A stretch of 64,000 nucleotides of DNA from Mycobacterium sp. KBS0706. GTDB taxonomy: Bacteria > Pseudomonadota > Alphaproteobacteria > DSM-16000 > Inquilinaceae. How positions within the stretch are numbered: position 1 is the stretch's first letter; every line of letters begins with the position of its first letter. The notes beneath the pieces were generated by a model. That model did no database searches. It saw only the letters and a program-made list of their open reading frames with translations, and was not told the origin of the DNA. The DNA lies in NCBI RefSeq assembly GCF_005938675.2, contig NZ_VCCH02000017.1, forward strand, positions 48,862 to 112,861, in the 5' to 3' direction. The position numbers and the translations under genes are program-made. Of the stretch, positions 42,997-52,282 are shown one piece after another.

Positions 42997-44712
42997 GCGT
43001 ATTCCGTATTGCGCGTCGTGCAGCCGGCGGTAGAGGCCGCCGGCGGCGACCAGGTCGCGGTGGCGGCCCTGCTCGGCGATGCCATTGGCGTCGACCACGA
43101 CGATCCGGTCGGCGTCCTGGATGGTGGCCAGGCGATGGGCGATCACCAGCGTGGTGCGGCCCTGCGACAGCTCGGCCAGCGATTGCTGGATCGCCCGCTC
43201 GGTTTCCGTGTCCAGGGCCGAGGTCGCCTCGTCCAGGATCAGGATCGGCGGGTTCTTCAGGAACATCCGGGCGATCGCCAGGCGCTGCTTCTGCCCGCCC
43301 GACAGCTTCACCCCGCGCTCGCCGATCACCGTGTCCAGCCCGTCCGGCAGGCCGGCGACGACGCCGTCGAGCCGTGCCCGCCGCGCCGCCTCCATGATCT
43401 CGGCCTCGGTCGCGCCCAGCCTTCCATAGGCAATGTTCTCGCGGATGGTGCCGGCGAACAGGAACACGTCCTGCTGCACCACGCCGATCTGCCGGCGCAG
43501 CGAGGTCATGGTCATGTCGCGGATGTCGATGCCGTCGACCGTGATGCGGCCGCCCTGGACCTCGTAGAAGCGCGGCAGCAGCGAGCAGATCGTGGTCTTG
43601 CCGGCACCCGAGGGGCCGACGAAGGCCACGGTCTCGCCGGCCCGGATGGCCAGGTCGATGCCGCGCAGCACCGGCGTGCCGTCGCCATAGCCGAAGCTGA
43701 CGCCTTCGTAGCGGATCTCGCCCTTCAACGCCGGCACGTCGACCGCGCCCGGCCGGTCGACGATGTCCGGCTCGGTGTCCAAAAGCTCGGTGTAGCGGCG
43801 GAAGCCGGCGATGCCCTTGGGATAGGTCTCGATCACCGAGTTGATCTTGTCGATCGGCCGGAAGAACACGTTGACCAGCAGCAGGAAGCCGACGAAGCCG
43901 CCCTCGCTGAGCCGGCCGGTCAGCACGAAATAGGCGCCGGCGATCATCACCACCATCTGGATCAGCCGCATGCTGAGATAGCTGAGCGAGGTGCTGGCCG
44001 CCATGATCCGGTAGGCGTCGAGCTTGGTGCGGCGGTAGCTCTGGTTGTCGTCGGCGAACAGCCGGCGCTCATGCTCCTCATTGGCGAAGGCCTGGACCAC
44101 GCGGATGCCGCCGACATTCTCCTCGATCCGCACGTTGAAGTTGCCGACCCGGCTGTAGAGGGCCTGCCAGTTGCGGGTCATGCGGCCGCCGTAGCGGCTG
44201 GTCAGCCAGGCGGTCAGCGGCACGATCGCCGCGGTGATCAGCGCCAGTTCCATATGCACGGTCAGCATCAGCGCGAAGGCGCCGATGAAGGTCATCACCG
44301 CGATGAACAGGTCCTCCGGCCCGTGATGCGCGACCTCGCCGATCTCCTCCAGGTCCTTGGTCAGCCGGCCGACCAGATGGCCGGTCTTCTGGTTGTCGAA
44401 ATAGCTGAAGGACAGCTTCTGCAGGTGGTCGAAGGCCTTCCGCCGCATCTCGGTCTCGATGTTGATGCCGAGCATGTGGCCCCAATAGGTCACGATCGCC
44501 ATCAGGCCGGTGTTGGCGACGTAGATCGCCAACAGGCCGGCGGCGGCCAGCATGATCAGCGGCCAGTTACCGCTCGGCATCAGGCTGTCGACGAACAGCT
44601 TGACCGCGATCGGGAAGCCGAGCTCGAGCAGGCCGGAGACGATGGCGCAGCAGAAATCGAGCAGGAACAGCCCGCGATGCGGCCGGTAATAGGCGAAGAA
44701 GCGTCTCAGCAT
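42994..44712 (-). CDS. ABC exporter, fused membrane and ATPase domains (MsbA/YwjA-like)
   Basis: A 572-residue half-transporter. Residues 1-310 hold six helices of a type I ABC exporter (FDHLQKLSFSYFDNQKTGHL, VRIEENVGGIRVVQAFANEE), then the ATPase with GPSGAGKTTICSLL, Q-loop VVQQDVFLFAGTI, signature LSGGQKQRLAIARMF and Walker B ILILDEATSALD. It works as a homodimer on lipids, drugs or peptides; the substrate is not predictable. ATG 44712 fits MLRRFFAYYRPHRGLF, the typical start. Confidence 0.93.
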   Translation of the reverse strand: MLRRFFAYYRPHRGLFLLDFCCAIVSGLLELGFPIAVKLFVDSLMPSGNWPLIMLAAAGLLAIYVANTGLMAIVTYWGHMLGINIETEMRRKAFDHLQKLSFSYFDNQKTGHLVGRLTKDLEEIGEVAHHGPEDLFIAVMTFIGAFALMLTVHMELALITAAIVPLTAWLTSRYGGRMTRNWQALYSRVGNFNVRIEENVGGIRVVQAFANEEHERRLFADDNQSYRRTKLDAYRIMAASTSLSYLSMRLIQMVVMIAGAYFVLTGRLSEGGFVGFLLLVNVFFRPIDKINSVIETYPKGIAGFRRYTELLDTEPDIVDRPGAVDVPALKGEIRYEGVSFGYGDGTPVLRGIDLAIRAGETVAFVGPSGAGKTTICSLLPRFYEVQGGRITVDGIDIRDMTMTSLRRQIGVVQQDVFLFAGTIRENIAYGRLGATEAEIMEAARRARLDGVVAGLPDGLDTVIGERGVKLSGGQKQRLAIARMFLKNPPILILDEATSALDTETERAIQQSLAELSQGRTTLVIAHRLATIQDADRIVVVDANGIAEQGRHRDLVAAGGLYRRLHDAQYGIR

Positions 44713-44726
44713 CGGTCGTCTCGAAG

Positions 44727-45314
44727 TCAGCCGCCGGACTGCCAGGCCCGGATCGCATCGACCGGGTGCAGCAGCATCAGCACGTTCAGGGTCAGGTTGT
44801 CGCGGATCAGCCAGCCGGTGAACAACTCGAAGAAGATGGCCAGGATCACGGTCAGCCAGACCGGCGCCCGCGCCGCGAAGAAGAAGCCCAGCGTCATGAA
44901 GGCGATGTCGGAGACCGAGTTGATCACGCTGTCGCCGGTGTAGCCGAGCGCGATGGTCGCCTCGCGGTAGCGGTCGATGATCATCGGGCTGTTCTCGGCG
45001 ATCTCCCACGCCGCCTCGATGGCGATGGCGATCAGCGCCCGGGCGCCGAGCGGCAGGCGCCGGGCGACCAGCCAGGTCAGGCCGAAGAACAGGAAGCCGT
45101 GGATGATGTGCGACGGCGTGTACCAGTCGGCGATGTGCTGCGAGTTGTCCGAGCTGTGCACATCGGACGTCCACAGCTTGACCGTGCCGCAGGTGCAGAT
45201 CGGCACCCGGCCCATCGCCAGCAGGATCGCCGCCGTCGCCGCCACCAGGCCGAGACCGAGCAGGAGATAGATGCGCCAGGCCGGCCGCACCGCCTTGAGA
45301 GATCCGTTCACCAT
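44727..45314 (-). CDS. DUF2585 (UPF0314) membrane protein
   Basis: A 195-residue membrane protein with about five helices and the strongly conserved block [20 protein letters not shown] followed by [18 protein letters not shown], which defines the alphaproteobacterial UPF0314 family. Function unknown; the conserved His/Cys/Asp residues could bind metal. It lies 14 bases ahead of the ABC exporter on the same strand. ATG 45314 is chosen since upstream sequence belongs to a repeat. Confidence 0.9.
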   Translation of the reverse strand: MVNGSLKAVRPAWRIYLLLGLGLVAATAAILLAMGRVPICTCGTVKLWTSDVHSSDNSQHIADWYTPSHIIHGFLFFGLTWLVARRLPLGARALIAIAIEAAWEIAENSPMIIDRYREATIALGYTGDSVINSVSDIAFMTLGFFFAARAPVWLTVILAIFFELFTGWLIRDNLTLNVLMLLHPVDAIRAWQSGG

Positions 45315-45418
45315 GCGCGCAGTCCTAGCACGGCCCGAGGCGTGCGAAGCATTCGCAGACGGCGGGACGATGCGCCGGATTCGGCATGGCGGGACGCCAA
45401 TACAAACAGCCCCGAACC

Positions 45419-45507
45419 CGTCATGGCGAGGAGCGAAGCGACGCGGCCACCCAGGGGCCGGTGCGAGCGGCCCTGGATGGCCACGCCCCTTCGGGCTCGC
45501 CATGACG
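45419..45507. repeat. Intergenic palindromic repeat
   Basis: An 89-base imperfect palindrome with perfect outer arms CGTCATGGCGAG (45419-45430) and CTCGCCATGACG (45496-45507). It sits between two same-strand genes (cardiolipin synthase and DUF2585) and resembles the repeat at 26888-26972 in its ends. Confidence 0.65.
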
Positions 45508-45542
45508 AAAGGGATGGCCGTCGATCTCAAAGGCCGTCGGCC

Positions 45543-47015
45543 TCAGAGATACGGCGAGGCCAGCCATACCGTGCGGTTGCGCAGCCGGGTCAGGAACGGC
45601 CGGGCCCGCAGCGTCGCCAGCGTCTCCGGCCGGGCCGCGGCGATGCGATGGCGGATGGCGGCGTCGACCTCGCCGGCGACGGCGCGGTCGTAGATCTCGA
45701 CATCCAGCTCGAAATTCAGCCGCAGGCTGCGCGAATCGAGGTTGGAGGAGCCGATCAGCGCCCAGGCGCCGTCCACCGCCATCAGCTTGGAATGGTCGAA
45801 CGGACCGGTCGCCCGCCACACCCGGCAACCGGGCTTCAGCACCTGGTCGAGCTGCGCCGTCATCGCGGCATCGACCAGCGCCAGGTTGTTCTGGCTGGGG
45901 ATGACGATGTCGACCTCGACCCCGCGCTGCGCCGCGATCGCCAGGGCGCTGGTCAGCGGCAGGTCGGGCAGGAAATAGGGCGAGCAGATCAGGATCGAGC
46001 GCTGCGCCACGGCGATCGCGCCCATCACCAGGCTGTGATTCGAGCCCAGGGTGACGTCCGGCCCGGACAGGACGGCGCGGGCCAGAACCGACGGCTCCGG
46101 CTGCGGCTGCGGCTGCGACTGCCAGGCCTTGCCGTGCAGCCGCTCGCCGGTGGTGAAGCGCCAGTCCTGGGCGAAGGCGGTCAGCAGGCTCTGCACCATC
46201 GGCCCGCGGATGCACGCATGGCTGTCGCCGGCCGGCGGTCCATCCGCATAGGCGCTGGAGAACTGGGCCCGGATGTTCATGCCGCCGGTGAAGGCGGTCT
46301 CGCCGTCGACCACCAGCAGCTTGCGGTGGCAGCGCAGATTGGCATAGGGCAGCCTCAGGCCGATCAGCTTGCCGTTGAACCGGGCCGTCCTGACGCCGCC
46401 CTCGCGCAGCAGGCCGACGATCTGGGGCCGCGAATAGCGCGCGCCGATGGCGTCGATCAGCACCCGCACCGCGACGCCGCGCCGTGCCGCCTCGATCAGC
46501 GCCCCGGCGATCTCCTGCCCGACCGCATCATTGTCGAAGATGTAGCTCTGCAGCGCGATCGAGGACCGGGCGTCGCGGATCGCCTCCAGCATCGCCGGAT
46601 AGGCCTCGTCGCCGCCCTGCAGCAGCTGCACGTCGTTGCCCGGCGTCACCGCGAAGGGCGAGACCTTGTCGCCGAGCCGCTGCAGCGAGGCGAATTGCGG
46701 CGCCGAGACGGCCGCCACGTCGACCGCCGGTCCGGTCTCGTGGTCGTCCATGCCGACCCCCGACCGCCGCCGCCGGCGCGCGATCGCGGCGCGGCGCACC
46801 CGGTTGACGCCCAGCACCAGATAGATCAGGGCGCCCAGGATCGGGTTCAGCACGATGACGCCGACCCAGCCGGTGGCGGCGCGCACATCGTCCTTGGTCA
46901 TGATCGCATGGATGGCGCCGGCGAGGCCGAGCACGAGGCTGGCCGCCAGCACGATGTCGGACCAGTAGGTCGTCCAGAAGCCGTTCATGCCGTCCACGGG
47001 TCGATGCTCCGCCAT
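45543..47015 (-). CDS. cls: Cardiolipin synthase (PLD family)
   Basis: A 490-residue membrane enzyme that joins two phosphatidylglycerols (or PG and PE) to cardiolipin. Two N-terminal helices (VLAASLVLGLAGAIHAI, VGVIVLNPILGALIYLVLGV) are followed by two PLD catalytic motifs, CHRKLLVVDG (H230) and FDHSKLMAVDG (H408), and GGMNI/GSSNLD. The basic RRAAIARRRRR stretch follows the second helix. ATG 47015 is the longest sensible start; MNGFWTTY at 46988 is an alternative. Confidence 0.92.
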   Translation of the reverse strand: MAEHRPVDGMNGFWTTYWSDIVLAASLVLGLAGAIHAIMTKDDVRAATGWVGVIVLNPILGALIYLVLGVNRVRRAAIARRRRRSGVGMDDHETGPAVDVAAVSAPQFASLQRLGDKVSPFAVTPGNDVQLLQGGDEAYPAMLEAIRDARSSIALQSYIFDNDAVGQEIAGALIEAARRGVAVRVLIDAIGARYSRPQIVGLLREGGVRTARFNGKLIGLRLPYANLRCHRKLLVVDGETAFTGGMNIRAQFSSAYADGPPAGDSHACIRGPMVQSLLTAFAQDWRFTTGERLHGKAWQSQPQPQPEPSVLARAVLSGPDVTLGSNHSLVMGAIAVAQRSILICSPYFLPDLPLTSALAIAAQRGVEVDIVIPSQNNLALVDAAMTAQLDQVLKPGCRVWRATGPFDHSKLMAVDGAWALIGSSNLDSRSLRLNFELDVEIYDRAVAGEVDAAIRHRIAAARPETLATLRARPFLTRLRNRTVWLASPYL

Positions 47016-47134
47016 CCTCCCTGCCAGGACGAGGCGATCCCGGCAAGGACCGGCGAGGTGACAGCCGCAGCATACCGGTCCTCCAGGGGAGGCCGAACTT
47101 CACTTAAGGGTTGAGCCGACTGCAATCCTGAGAT

Positions 47135-47158
47135 AGTTTGGATCCATGGATCCAAACT
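47135..47158. promoter_or_regulatory. Perfect 24-bp palindrome spanning the GntR start codon
   Basis: Bases 47135-47158 are an uninterrupted perfect palindrome whose half-site is AGTTTGGATCCA. The GntR ATG (47146-47148) lies at its centre, so codons 1-4 are part of the site. Binding there would block transcription start or elongation, or the mRNA would hide its own start in a hairpin. It is most simply a GntR autoregulatory operator. Confidence 0.7.
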
Positions 47159-47763
47159 CGATTGCCGATGCGCTGCGACGGGACATCGAAGCGCGCCTGC
47201 TGCCGCCGGACACGGCGCTGCGCCAGGAGAGCCTGGCGGAGCGATTCGGGGTCAGCCGCCAGCCGGTGCGGCAGGCGCTGGACCGGCTTCTGGCGGAAGG
47301 GCTGGTGGTCCGCCGGTCCGACCGCAGCCTGGCCGTTGCCGGCCTGTCGGCCTCGGAGGGCCTGGAGCTCGCCGCCTTGCGCATCCTGGTCGAAGGCGAG
47401 GCCCTGCGCCTGTCGTTGCCCCGGATGGAACCGCGCGATCTGCGCCGGGCCACGCGGCTGGCCGATGATCTGGCCGAGGAAGAGGATCCGGCGGCAATCG
47501 AGGAGCTGGACGTCGCCTTCCACGCCGCCCTGTACGGCGCCTGCGGCAATGCCCGGATGCTGCGCCTGATCGATTCACTGCGGCGGGAAGGACGACGCGC
47601 CTATGCGCTGCAGCCCCCCGGCTCCGCCTTCCGCGCCGCGATGGCGGAGCAGCACGAGGCGATTCTCACCGCCTGCCGCGCCGGCGACGCCGCCGCCGCC
47701 GTCGCCACCCTCGCCGCCCATCTGCGGGCGGCGGCCGATCCGCAACCAGGAGAGACCCCATGA
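47146..47763 (+). CDS. GntR/FCD-family transcriptional regulator
   Basis: A 205-residue regulator: winged-helix DNA-binding domain (LRQESLAERFGVSRQPVRQA, LLAEGLVVRR) and an FCD ligand domain (ELDVAFHAALYGACGNARML, AEQHEAILTACRAGDAAAAV). No Shine-Dalgarno is seen except GGA within the palindrome. The stop overlaps the OsmC-like gene by four bases, so it probably controls that gene and itself. The divergent cardiolipin synthase start is 130 bases away. Confidence 0.92.
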   Translation: MDPNSIADALRRDIEARLLPPDTALRQESLAERFGVSRQPVRQALDRLLAEGLVVRRSDRSLAVAGLSASEGLELAALRILVEGEALRLSLPRMEPRDLRRATRLADDLAEEEDPAAIEELDVAFHAALYGACGNARMLRLIDSLRREGRRAYALQPPGSAFRAAMAEQHEAILTACRAGDAAAAVATLAAHLRAAADPQPGETP

Positions 47764-48221
47764 GCCAGTATCAGGCCACCGTGCTGTGGCAGCGCCCACC
47801 GGACGTCGCCTTCACCGACGGCCGCTACAGCCGGGCGCATGTCTGGCGCTTCGACGGCGGCGTCGAGGTGCGGGCCTCGGCCTCGCCGCATGTCGTGCCG
47901 CCGCCCTTCTCGGCCCCGGAGGCGGTCGATCCGGAGGAGGCCTACATCGCCGCCCTGGCGAGCTGCCACATGCTGACCTTCCTGTCGATCGCGGCCAAGC
48001 GCCGCTTCGCCGTCGACCGCTACAGCGACACGGTGGAGGGGGTGATGGAGACGAACGCCGAGGGCCGGATCGCGGTCACCCGGGTGGTGCTGAACCCTCG
48101 CGTGACCTATGCCGGCCCGGCGCCGGACCGGGCCGCGGAGGAGGCCATGCACCACGCCGCCCATGAGCAATGCTTCCTGGCCAATTCGGTCAGGACCGCG
48201 ATCGAGACTCGCCTGGGCTGA
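47760..48221 (+). CDS. OsmC/Ohr-family peroxidase-like protein
   Basis: A 153-residue OsmC-type protein with both redox cysteines: C69 in ALASCHML and C138 in HEQCFLANS. Family members reduce organic hydroperoxides with lipoyl or thiol donors. The spacing of the two cysteines is normal, so it should be active. It is coupled to the GntR gene by a four-base overlap, pointing to control by that regulator and possibly by an organic peroxide or its product. Confidence 0.88.
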   Translation: MSQYQATVLWQRPPDVAFTDGRYSRAHVWRFDGGVEVRASASPHVVPPPFSAPEAVDPEEAYIAALASCHMLTFLSIAAKRRFAVDRYSDTVEGVMETNAEGRIAVTRVVLNPRVTYAGPAPDRAAEEAMHHAAHEQCFLANSVRTAIETRLG

Positions 48222-48755
48222 CCCGTCGGGCTCACGATTCGCCGGCACGCTGCGGCGGCGCATCGAATCTCTTTCGCAGCCCCTGGCGCGGCGGGCAGGC
48301 ACCGGCCGCGCCCATCGAGGCGCGGCGACACGCAAGATATCATGCACAAGATGCATGGCATACTTGCAGAAAGTGCATCTGCGAGATCGCTTTGGCCCAA
48401 GATCTTGAAACTTAGTTTCAAAGATCCGACCATTCCAGAGCATGCGGCCGTGGGCTATTCGCCCCACACAACGAAACAACTTCATATCGGGAAATTTTTA
48501 TCCATTTTCGAGTGCCTTTGAAACCATCTCCACCACACGAATAACAAAGCATCCATGATGAGAAATATCATTTCTTTTTACAAAAATCTTATAATCTAAA
48601 ATCCTGCATATATTGTCGGAGAAAAGAGGAGACTTCCGAGCTGTCATGATCCTTTAAGTTGTTTGTAAACGTCGATTTTGTGATCGTAGGTCGAGAGCGG
48701 CGCCGTGTGCCGGCAGCGCTAGGACTGATACTGAACGCGATAGCGGAGAACAAAT
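48222..48755. other. AT-rich intergenic region upstream of RTX gene
   Basis: A 534-base gap, markedly AT-rich from about 48470 to 48660. It holds a TATAAT box at 48590-48595 without a good -35 and an inverted repeat CATGCA-N5-TGCATG at 48341-48357. No supported gene; the 67-codon frame at 48659 overlaps the RTX start and has no ribosome site. The region likely carries the RTX promoter and possibly regulator or H-NS-like (MucR/Ros) binding sites. Confidence 0.4.
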
Positions 48756-50786
48756 ATGGCATTGTCACTGGAACTCCTGGGGCTGTTGGGCGTCAACCTC
48801 GAAGACACCAACGACGACGTGCTGGTCGGCGGCAACATCATCGACGCGCTGAGCGGCGGTGACGGTGACGACGTCATCGAGGGCAAGGGCGGCGCCGACG
48901 TCCTCAGCGGCGGCGACGGCATCGACACGCTGAGCTACGAGACCTCACCCGCAGCGGTGAATGTCGACCTGACGCCCGGCCTGCTGGGGCTGATCAGCCT
49001 GAACAGCGGTGGCGACGCCACCGGCGATCTGGCCAGCATCGGCTTCGAGAACGTCGTCGGCTCGGCCTTCGCCGACACCCTCACCGGCGACAACACCTCG
49101 AACACCCTGGTCGGCCTGGCGGGTGACGACACCCTCAACGGCGGCGCCGGCAACGACGTGCTCGTCGGCGGGGCCGGAAATGACCGGATGGACGGCGGCA
49201 CCGGCGTCGACACCGCGAACTACGCCGACTCGAGCACGGCGATCATCGCCGATCTGACGGCGGGCACGGGTACCAACCCCGCCGGCACGGAACACGACAC
49301 CCTGATCGACATCGAGAACCTCACCGGTTCGCGCTTCGCCGATACCCTGATCGGCAGCACCGGCGACAACGCGCTCAGCGGCGGGGCGGGTGACGACAGC
49401 ATCACCGGCGGCGCCGGGAAGGACGCGATCGACGGCGGCACCGGCCTCGACCGCGCCAGCTACGCGAATTCCGCCGCGGCCGTCACCATCAGCCTGACCG
49501 CGGGCACCGCCAGCGGCGGCGATGCTCAGGGCGACGTGCTGACCCACATCGAAAGCCTGCAGGGCAGCGCGTTCAACGACAAGCTGAGCGGCGACGACGG
49601 CACCAACGTCCTGAGCGGCGGGGCCGGCAACGACATCATCTTCGGCGGCGGTGGCGACGACGTCATCTACGGCGGCACCGGGGCCGACATGATCGACGCC
49701 GGCAACGGTACGGACAGCATCCACTATGTCAGCTCGACCGCCGCGGTGACGGTCAATCTGACCACCAACGTCAACACCGGCGGCGAGGCCGCGGGCGACT
49801 CGCTGTTCAACGTCGAGAACGTGGTCGGATCGAGCTTCGCCGACAACATCACCGGCGAGATCCACGACAACTATCTCTCCGGCGTGGCCGGCAACGATAT
49901 CCTCAATGGCGCCGGCGGCGACGACACCCTCTTCGGCGGTGCCGGGGCGGACGTGCTGAACGGCGGCAGCGGCCTCGACGCGGCGAGCTACGAGTTCTCG
50001 GCGGCCGCGGTGACCGTCAACCTGACCACCGGGGTCGGCACCGGCGGCGACGCCACGGGCGACTCGTTCAACAGCGTCGAAGATCTGATCGGCTCGCGCT
50101 TCGCCGACACCCTGACCGGTGATGCCGGTGCCAATGACCTGCGCGGCGGCGACGGCAATGACGTGCTCAGCGGCCTTGCCGGGGACGACACCATCACCGG
50201 CGGTGCGGGTGCGGACACGATCAACGGCGGTGCCGGGGTGGACGGTGCCTTCTACACCAAGAGCAATGTCGCGGTGACCGTGAACCTGGCGACCGGCCAG
50301 GGCTTCAACGGCCATGCCCAGGGCGACCTGCTGATCGACATCGAGAATGCCGGCGGCTCGGAGTTCAATGACACGCTGATCGGCTCCTCCGGGAAGAACA
50401 CCCTTTCCGGCGATCTCGGCGACGACATCATCCGCGGCGGTGGCGGTGCGGACCAGCTAATCGGCGGCGCGGGGGCGGACAAGTTCGTCTTTACCGCGAC
50501 CTCCGACAGCCCGTTCCAGGCTGGTGACCTGATCCGCGATTTCAGCCATGCCCAGGGCGATCTCATCGACCTGTCGGGGATCGACGCCAACACCGGCGCC
50601 GCCGGCGACCAGGCCTTCACCTTCATCGGCACCGCCCTGTACAGCGGCACCGCGGGTGAGCTCCGCTTCGCCAACACCGCGCCCGGCGTCGTCACCATCG
50701 CGGGCGACGTGAACGGCGACGGCACCTCCGACTTCCACATCAATCTCTACGGCACCAGCGTGACGGCCAGCGACTTCGTGCTGTAA
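48756..50786 (+). CDS. RTX calcium-binding repeat protein
   Basis: A 676-residue protein starting MALSLELLGLLGVNLEDTND with six to seven modules of about 88 residues: RTX nonapeptides (GGAGDDSITGGAGKDAIDGG), then AAVTVNLTTGVGTGGDATGD and a SxADTLTGD block. C-terminal serralysin-type domain ([43 protein letters not shown]) ending DFVL. No signal peptide; type I export expected. It is the only RTX gene here on the plus strand and has its own promoter region and terminator. Confidence 0.93.
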   Translation: MALSLELLGLLGVNLEDTNDDVLVGGNIIDALSGGDGDDVIEGKGGADVLSGGDGIDTLSYETSPAAVNVDLTPGLLGLISLNSGGDATGDLASIGFENVVGSAFADTLTGDNTSNTLVGLAGDDTLNGGAGNDVLVGGAGNDRMDGGTGVDTANYADSSTAIIADLTAGTGTNPAGTEHDTLIDIENLTGSRFADTLIGSTGDNALSGGAGDDSITGGAGKDAIDGGTGLDRASYANSAAAVTISLTAGTASGGDAQGDVLTHIESLQGSAFNDKLSGDDGTNVLSGGAGNDIIFGGGGDDVIYGGTGADMIDAGNGTDSIHYVSSTAAVTVNLTTNVNTGGEAAGDSLFNVENVVGSSFADNITGEIHDNYLSGVAGNDILNGAGGDDTLFGGAGADVLNGGSGLDAASYEFSAAAVTVNLTTGVGTGGDATGDSFNSVEDLIGSRFADTLTGDAGANDLRGGDGNDVLSGLAGDDTITGGAGADTINGGAGVDGAFYTKSNVAVTVNLATGQGFNGHAQGDLLIDIENAGGSEFNDTLIGSSGKNTLSGDLGDDIIRGGGGADQLIGGAGADKFVFTATSDSPFQAGDLIRDFSHAQGDLIDLSGIDANTGAAGDQAFTFIGTALYSGTAGELRFANTAPGVVTIAGDVNGDGTSDFHINLYGTSVTASDFVL

Positions 50787-50809
50787 GCCAACCAACCGAC
50801 ACGCGATCG

Positions 50810-50837
50810 GGGCCGCCCTTCGGGGCGGCCCTTTTTT
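50810..50837 (+). terminator. Strong intrinsic terminator after the RTX gene
   Basis: A perfect 9-bp stem (GGGCCGCCC, 50810-50818; GGGCGGCCC, 50823-50831) with a stable TTCG tetraloop and a run of six T (50832-50837). The T-run ends at the stop codon of the convergent FGGY kinase, so this serves the RTX transcript. Confidence 0.92.
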
Positions 50838-52282
50838 CAATCGGACGCCTCCGTGGCCCGGCGCCGCGCCTCCTCGGTGGCCTGGCGGAAACGGGCCAAG
50901 CGCCGCTCGGCCCGCACCATCCGCTCCGGCCGCGGCCCGTGGATCGCGCCGATGGTGTCCGGCGGCGCCGGCCAGCCCAGCGCCGTGGCGGCGATGCGGT
51001 AGCCGCCCATCGCCGTGGTCGCGGTCGGCAGGTCGGCGCATTCCACCACCCGGCCGGTCGCGTCGGCGATCAGCTGCGGCCAGATCCGGCTGGTGCCGCC
51101 GCCGCCGGTCAGCCGGATCGGCCCCGGCAGCGCCGCCATCGCATCGAGATTGTTGCGCAGCGCCAGCGCCACCCCCTCCAACACCGCGTAATGCAAGGCG
51201 CCGCGCCCCTGGGCGATGTCGAGGTCCAGCAGGGCGCCGCGCAGCGCCAGGTCGACGAAGGGCGACCGCTCGCCCTTCAGATAGGGCAGGAACAGCGTCT
51301 GCGGCGGCGCCGCATCGGCCGCCTGGGCCTCGGCGTCGAGCACCGCGAGCTCGGCGCCGGCGATCCGGCCGAACCAGCCGGCGGCGTCGCCGGCGGTCAG
51401 CAGCGGCGCGATCTCGATCGCCCAGCCGGCCCGCGGATGCGCCAGGGTGGTGAAGGGCCGCGGCAGCGCCGCGGGGTCGAGCTGCCGGCTGCGCGCCACC
51501 CAGCCGCTGGTGCCGAGATAGACATGGAGCTGGCCATCGGCCGCCGCGCCGAGCGTCGCGGCCGCGGCGTCGCCACAGCCATTCACCACCGGACAGCCCA
51601 GGGGCAGGCCGAGCGCCCGAGCGGCCGGGCCCAGCAGCTCCCCGATCACGGCATCGGCCGGCAGGATCGGCGGCAGCAGGGCGGGGTCGAGGCCGACCGC
51701 CTCGACCAGCGGCGCCGCCCAGTCGCGCCGGGTGATGTCCATCAGCCCGACCGTGGTGCCGGCCGCCGGGTCGGTGACGATCCGCCCGGTCAGCCGCAGC
51801 GCCAGGTAATCCTTGGCGCCCGGCAGGATCGTCGCCACCCGCCGCGCCGTCTCCGGCTCCGCCTGCTGCAGCCAGCGGAACTTGCACACCGTGTTCAGCG
51901 GCCCGGGGGCGTTGCCGAGCACCGCCGGGGCGCCCGCCGCCAGCAGCCGATCGCGGATCGGCGGGAACGCCGGGCCGCTGCGACCGTCGCTGTACAGCAG
52001 GGCCGGCCGCACCGGGCGCCCATCGGCGTCGAGCGGCACCAGGTTCTCCATGGTGCCGACCAGCGCTATCGCCCGCACCGAGTCGCGCATCGCCTGCGGC
52101 AGGGCGGCGCAGGCCGTGACGGCGGCCGTCCACCAGTCCTCCGGGTCCTGCTCCTGACCGCCGCCGGGCGTCGACCGGGTCGGATGGCGCGCCTCGACCT
52201 GCCGGGCCGGACGGCCATCCTCGCCGAACGCCACCAGCTTCAGCGCCGTGGTGCCGAGATCGAAGACCAGAAGGATGCTCAT
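50837..52282 (-). CDS. FGGY-family carbohydrate kinase (xylulokinase-like)
   Basis: A 481-residue sugar kinase: N-terminal phosphate-1 motif LVFDLGTTALKLVAF, then GQEQDPEDWWTA, adenosine/phosphate motifs YLGTSGWVA and LTGGGGTSRIWPQLIADATG. FGGY kinases phosphorylate pentoses, pentuloses, glycerol or polyols. Its start overlaps the permease gene, linking it to the sugar imported by that system. ATG 52282 starts right at the conserved MSILLVFDLGTT. Confidence 0.9.
   Translation of the reverse strand: MSILLVFDLGTTALKLVAFGEDGRPARQVEARHPTRSTPGGGQEQDPEDWWTAAVTACAALPQAMRDSVRAIALVGTMENLVPLDADGRPVRPALLYSDGRSGPAFPPIRDRLLAAGAPAVLGNAPGPLNTVCKFRWLQQAEPETARRVATILPGAKDYLALRLTGRIVTDPAAGTTVGLMDITRRDWAAPLVEAVGLDPALLPPILPADAVIGELLGPAARALGLPLGCPVVNGCGDAAAATLGAAADGQLHVYLGTSGWVARSRQLDPAALPRPFTTLAHPRAGWAIEIAPLLTAGDAAGWFGRIAGAELAVLDAEAQAADAAPPQTLFLPYLKGERSPFVDLALRGALLDLDIAQGRGALHYAVLEGVALALRNNLDAMAALPGPIRLTGGGGTSRIWPQLIADATGRVVECADLPTATTAMGGYRIAATALGWPAPPDTIGAIHGPRPERMVRAERRLARFRQATEEARRRATEASD

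Noticed and set aside
48659..48862. 67-codon frame upstream of the RTX start
   Set aside because: No ribosome site; overlaps the RTX gene in another frame.
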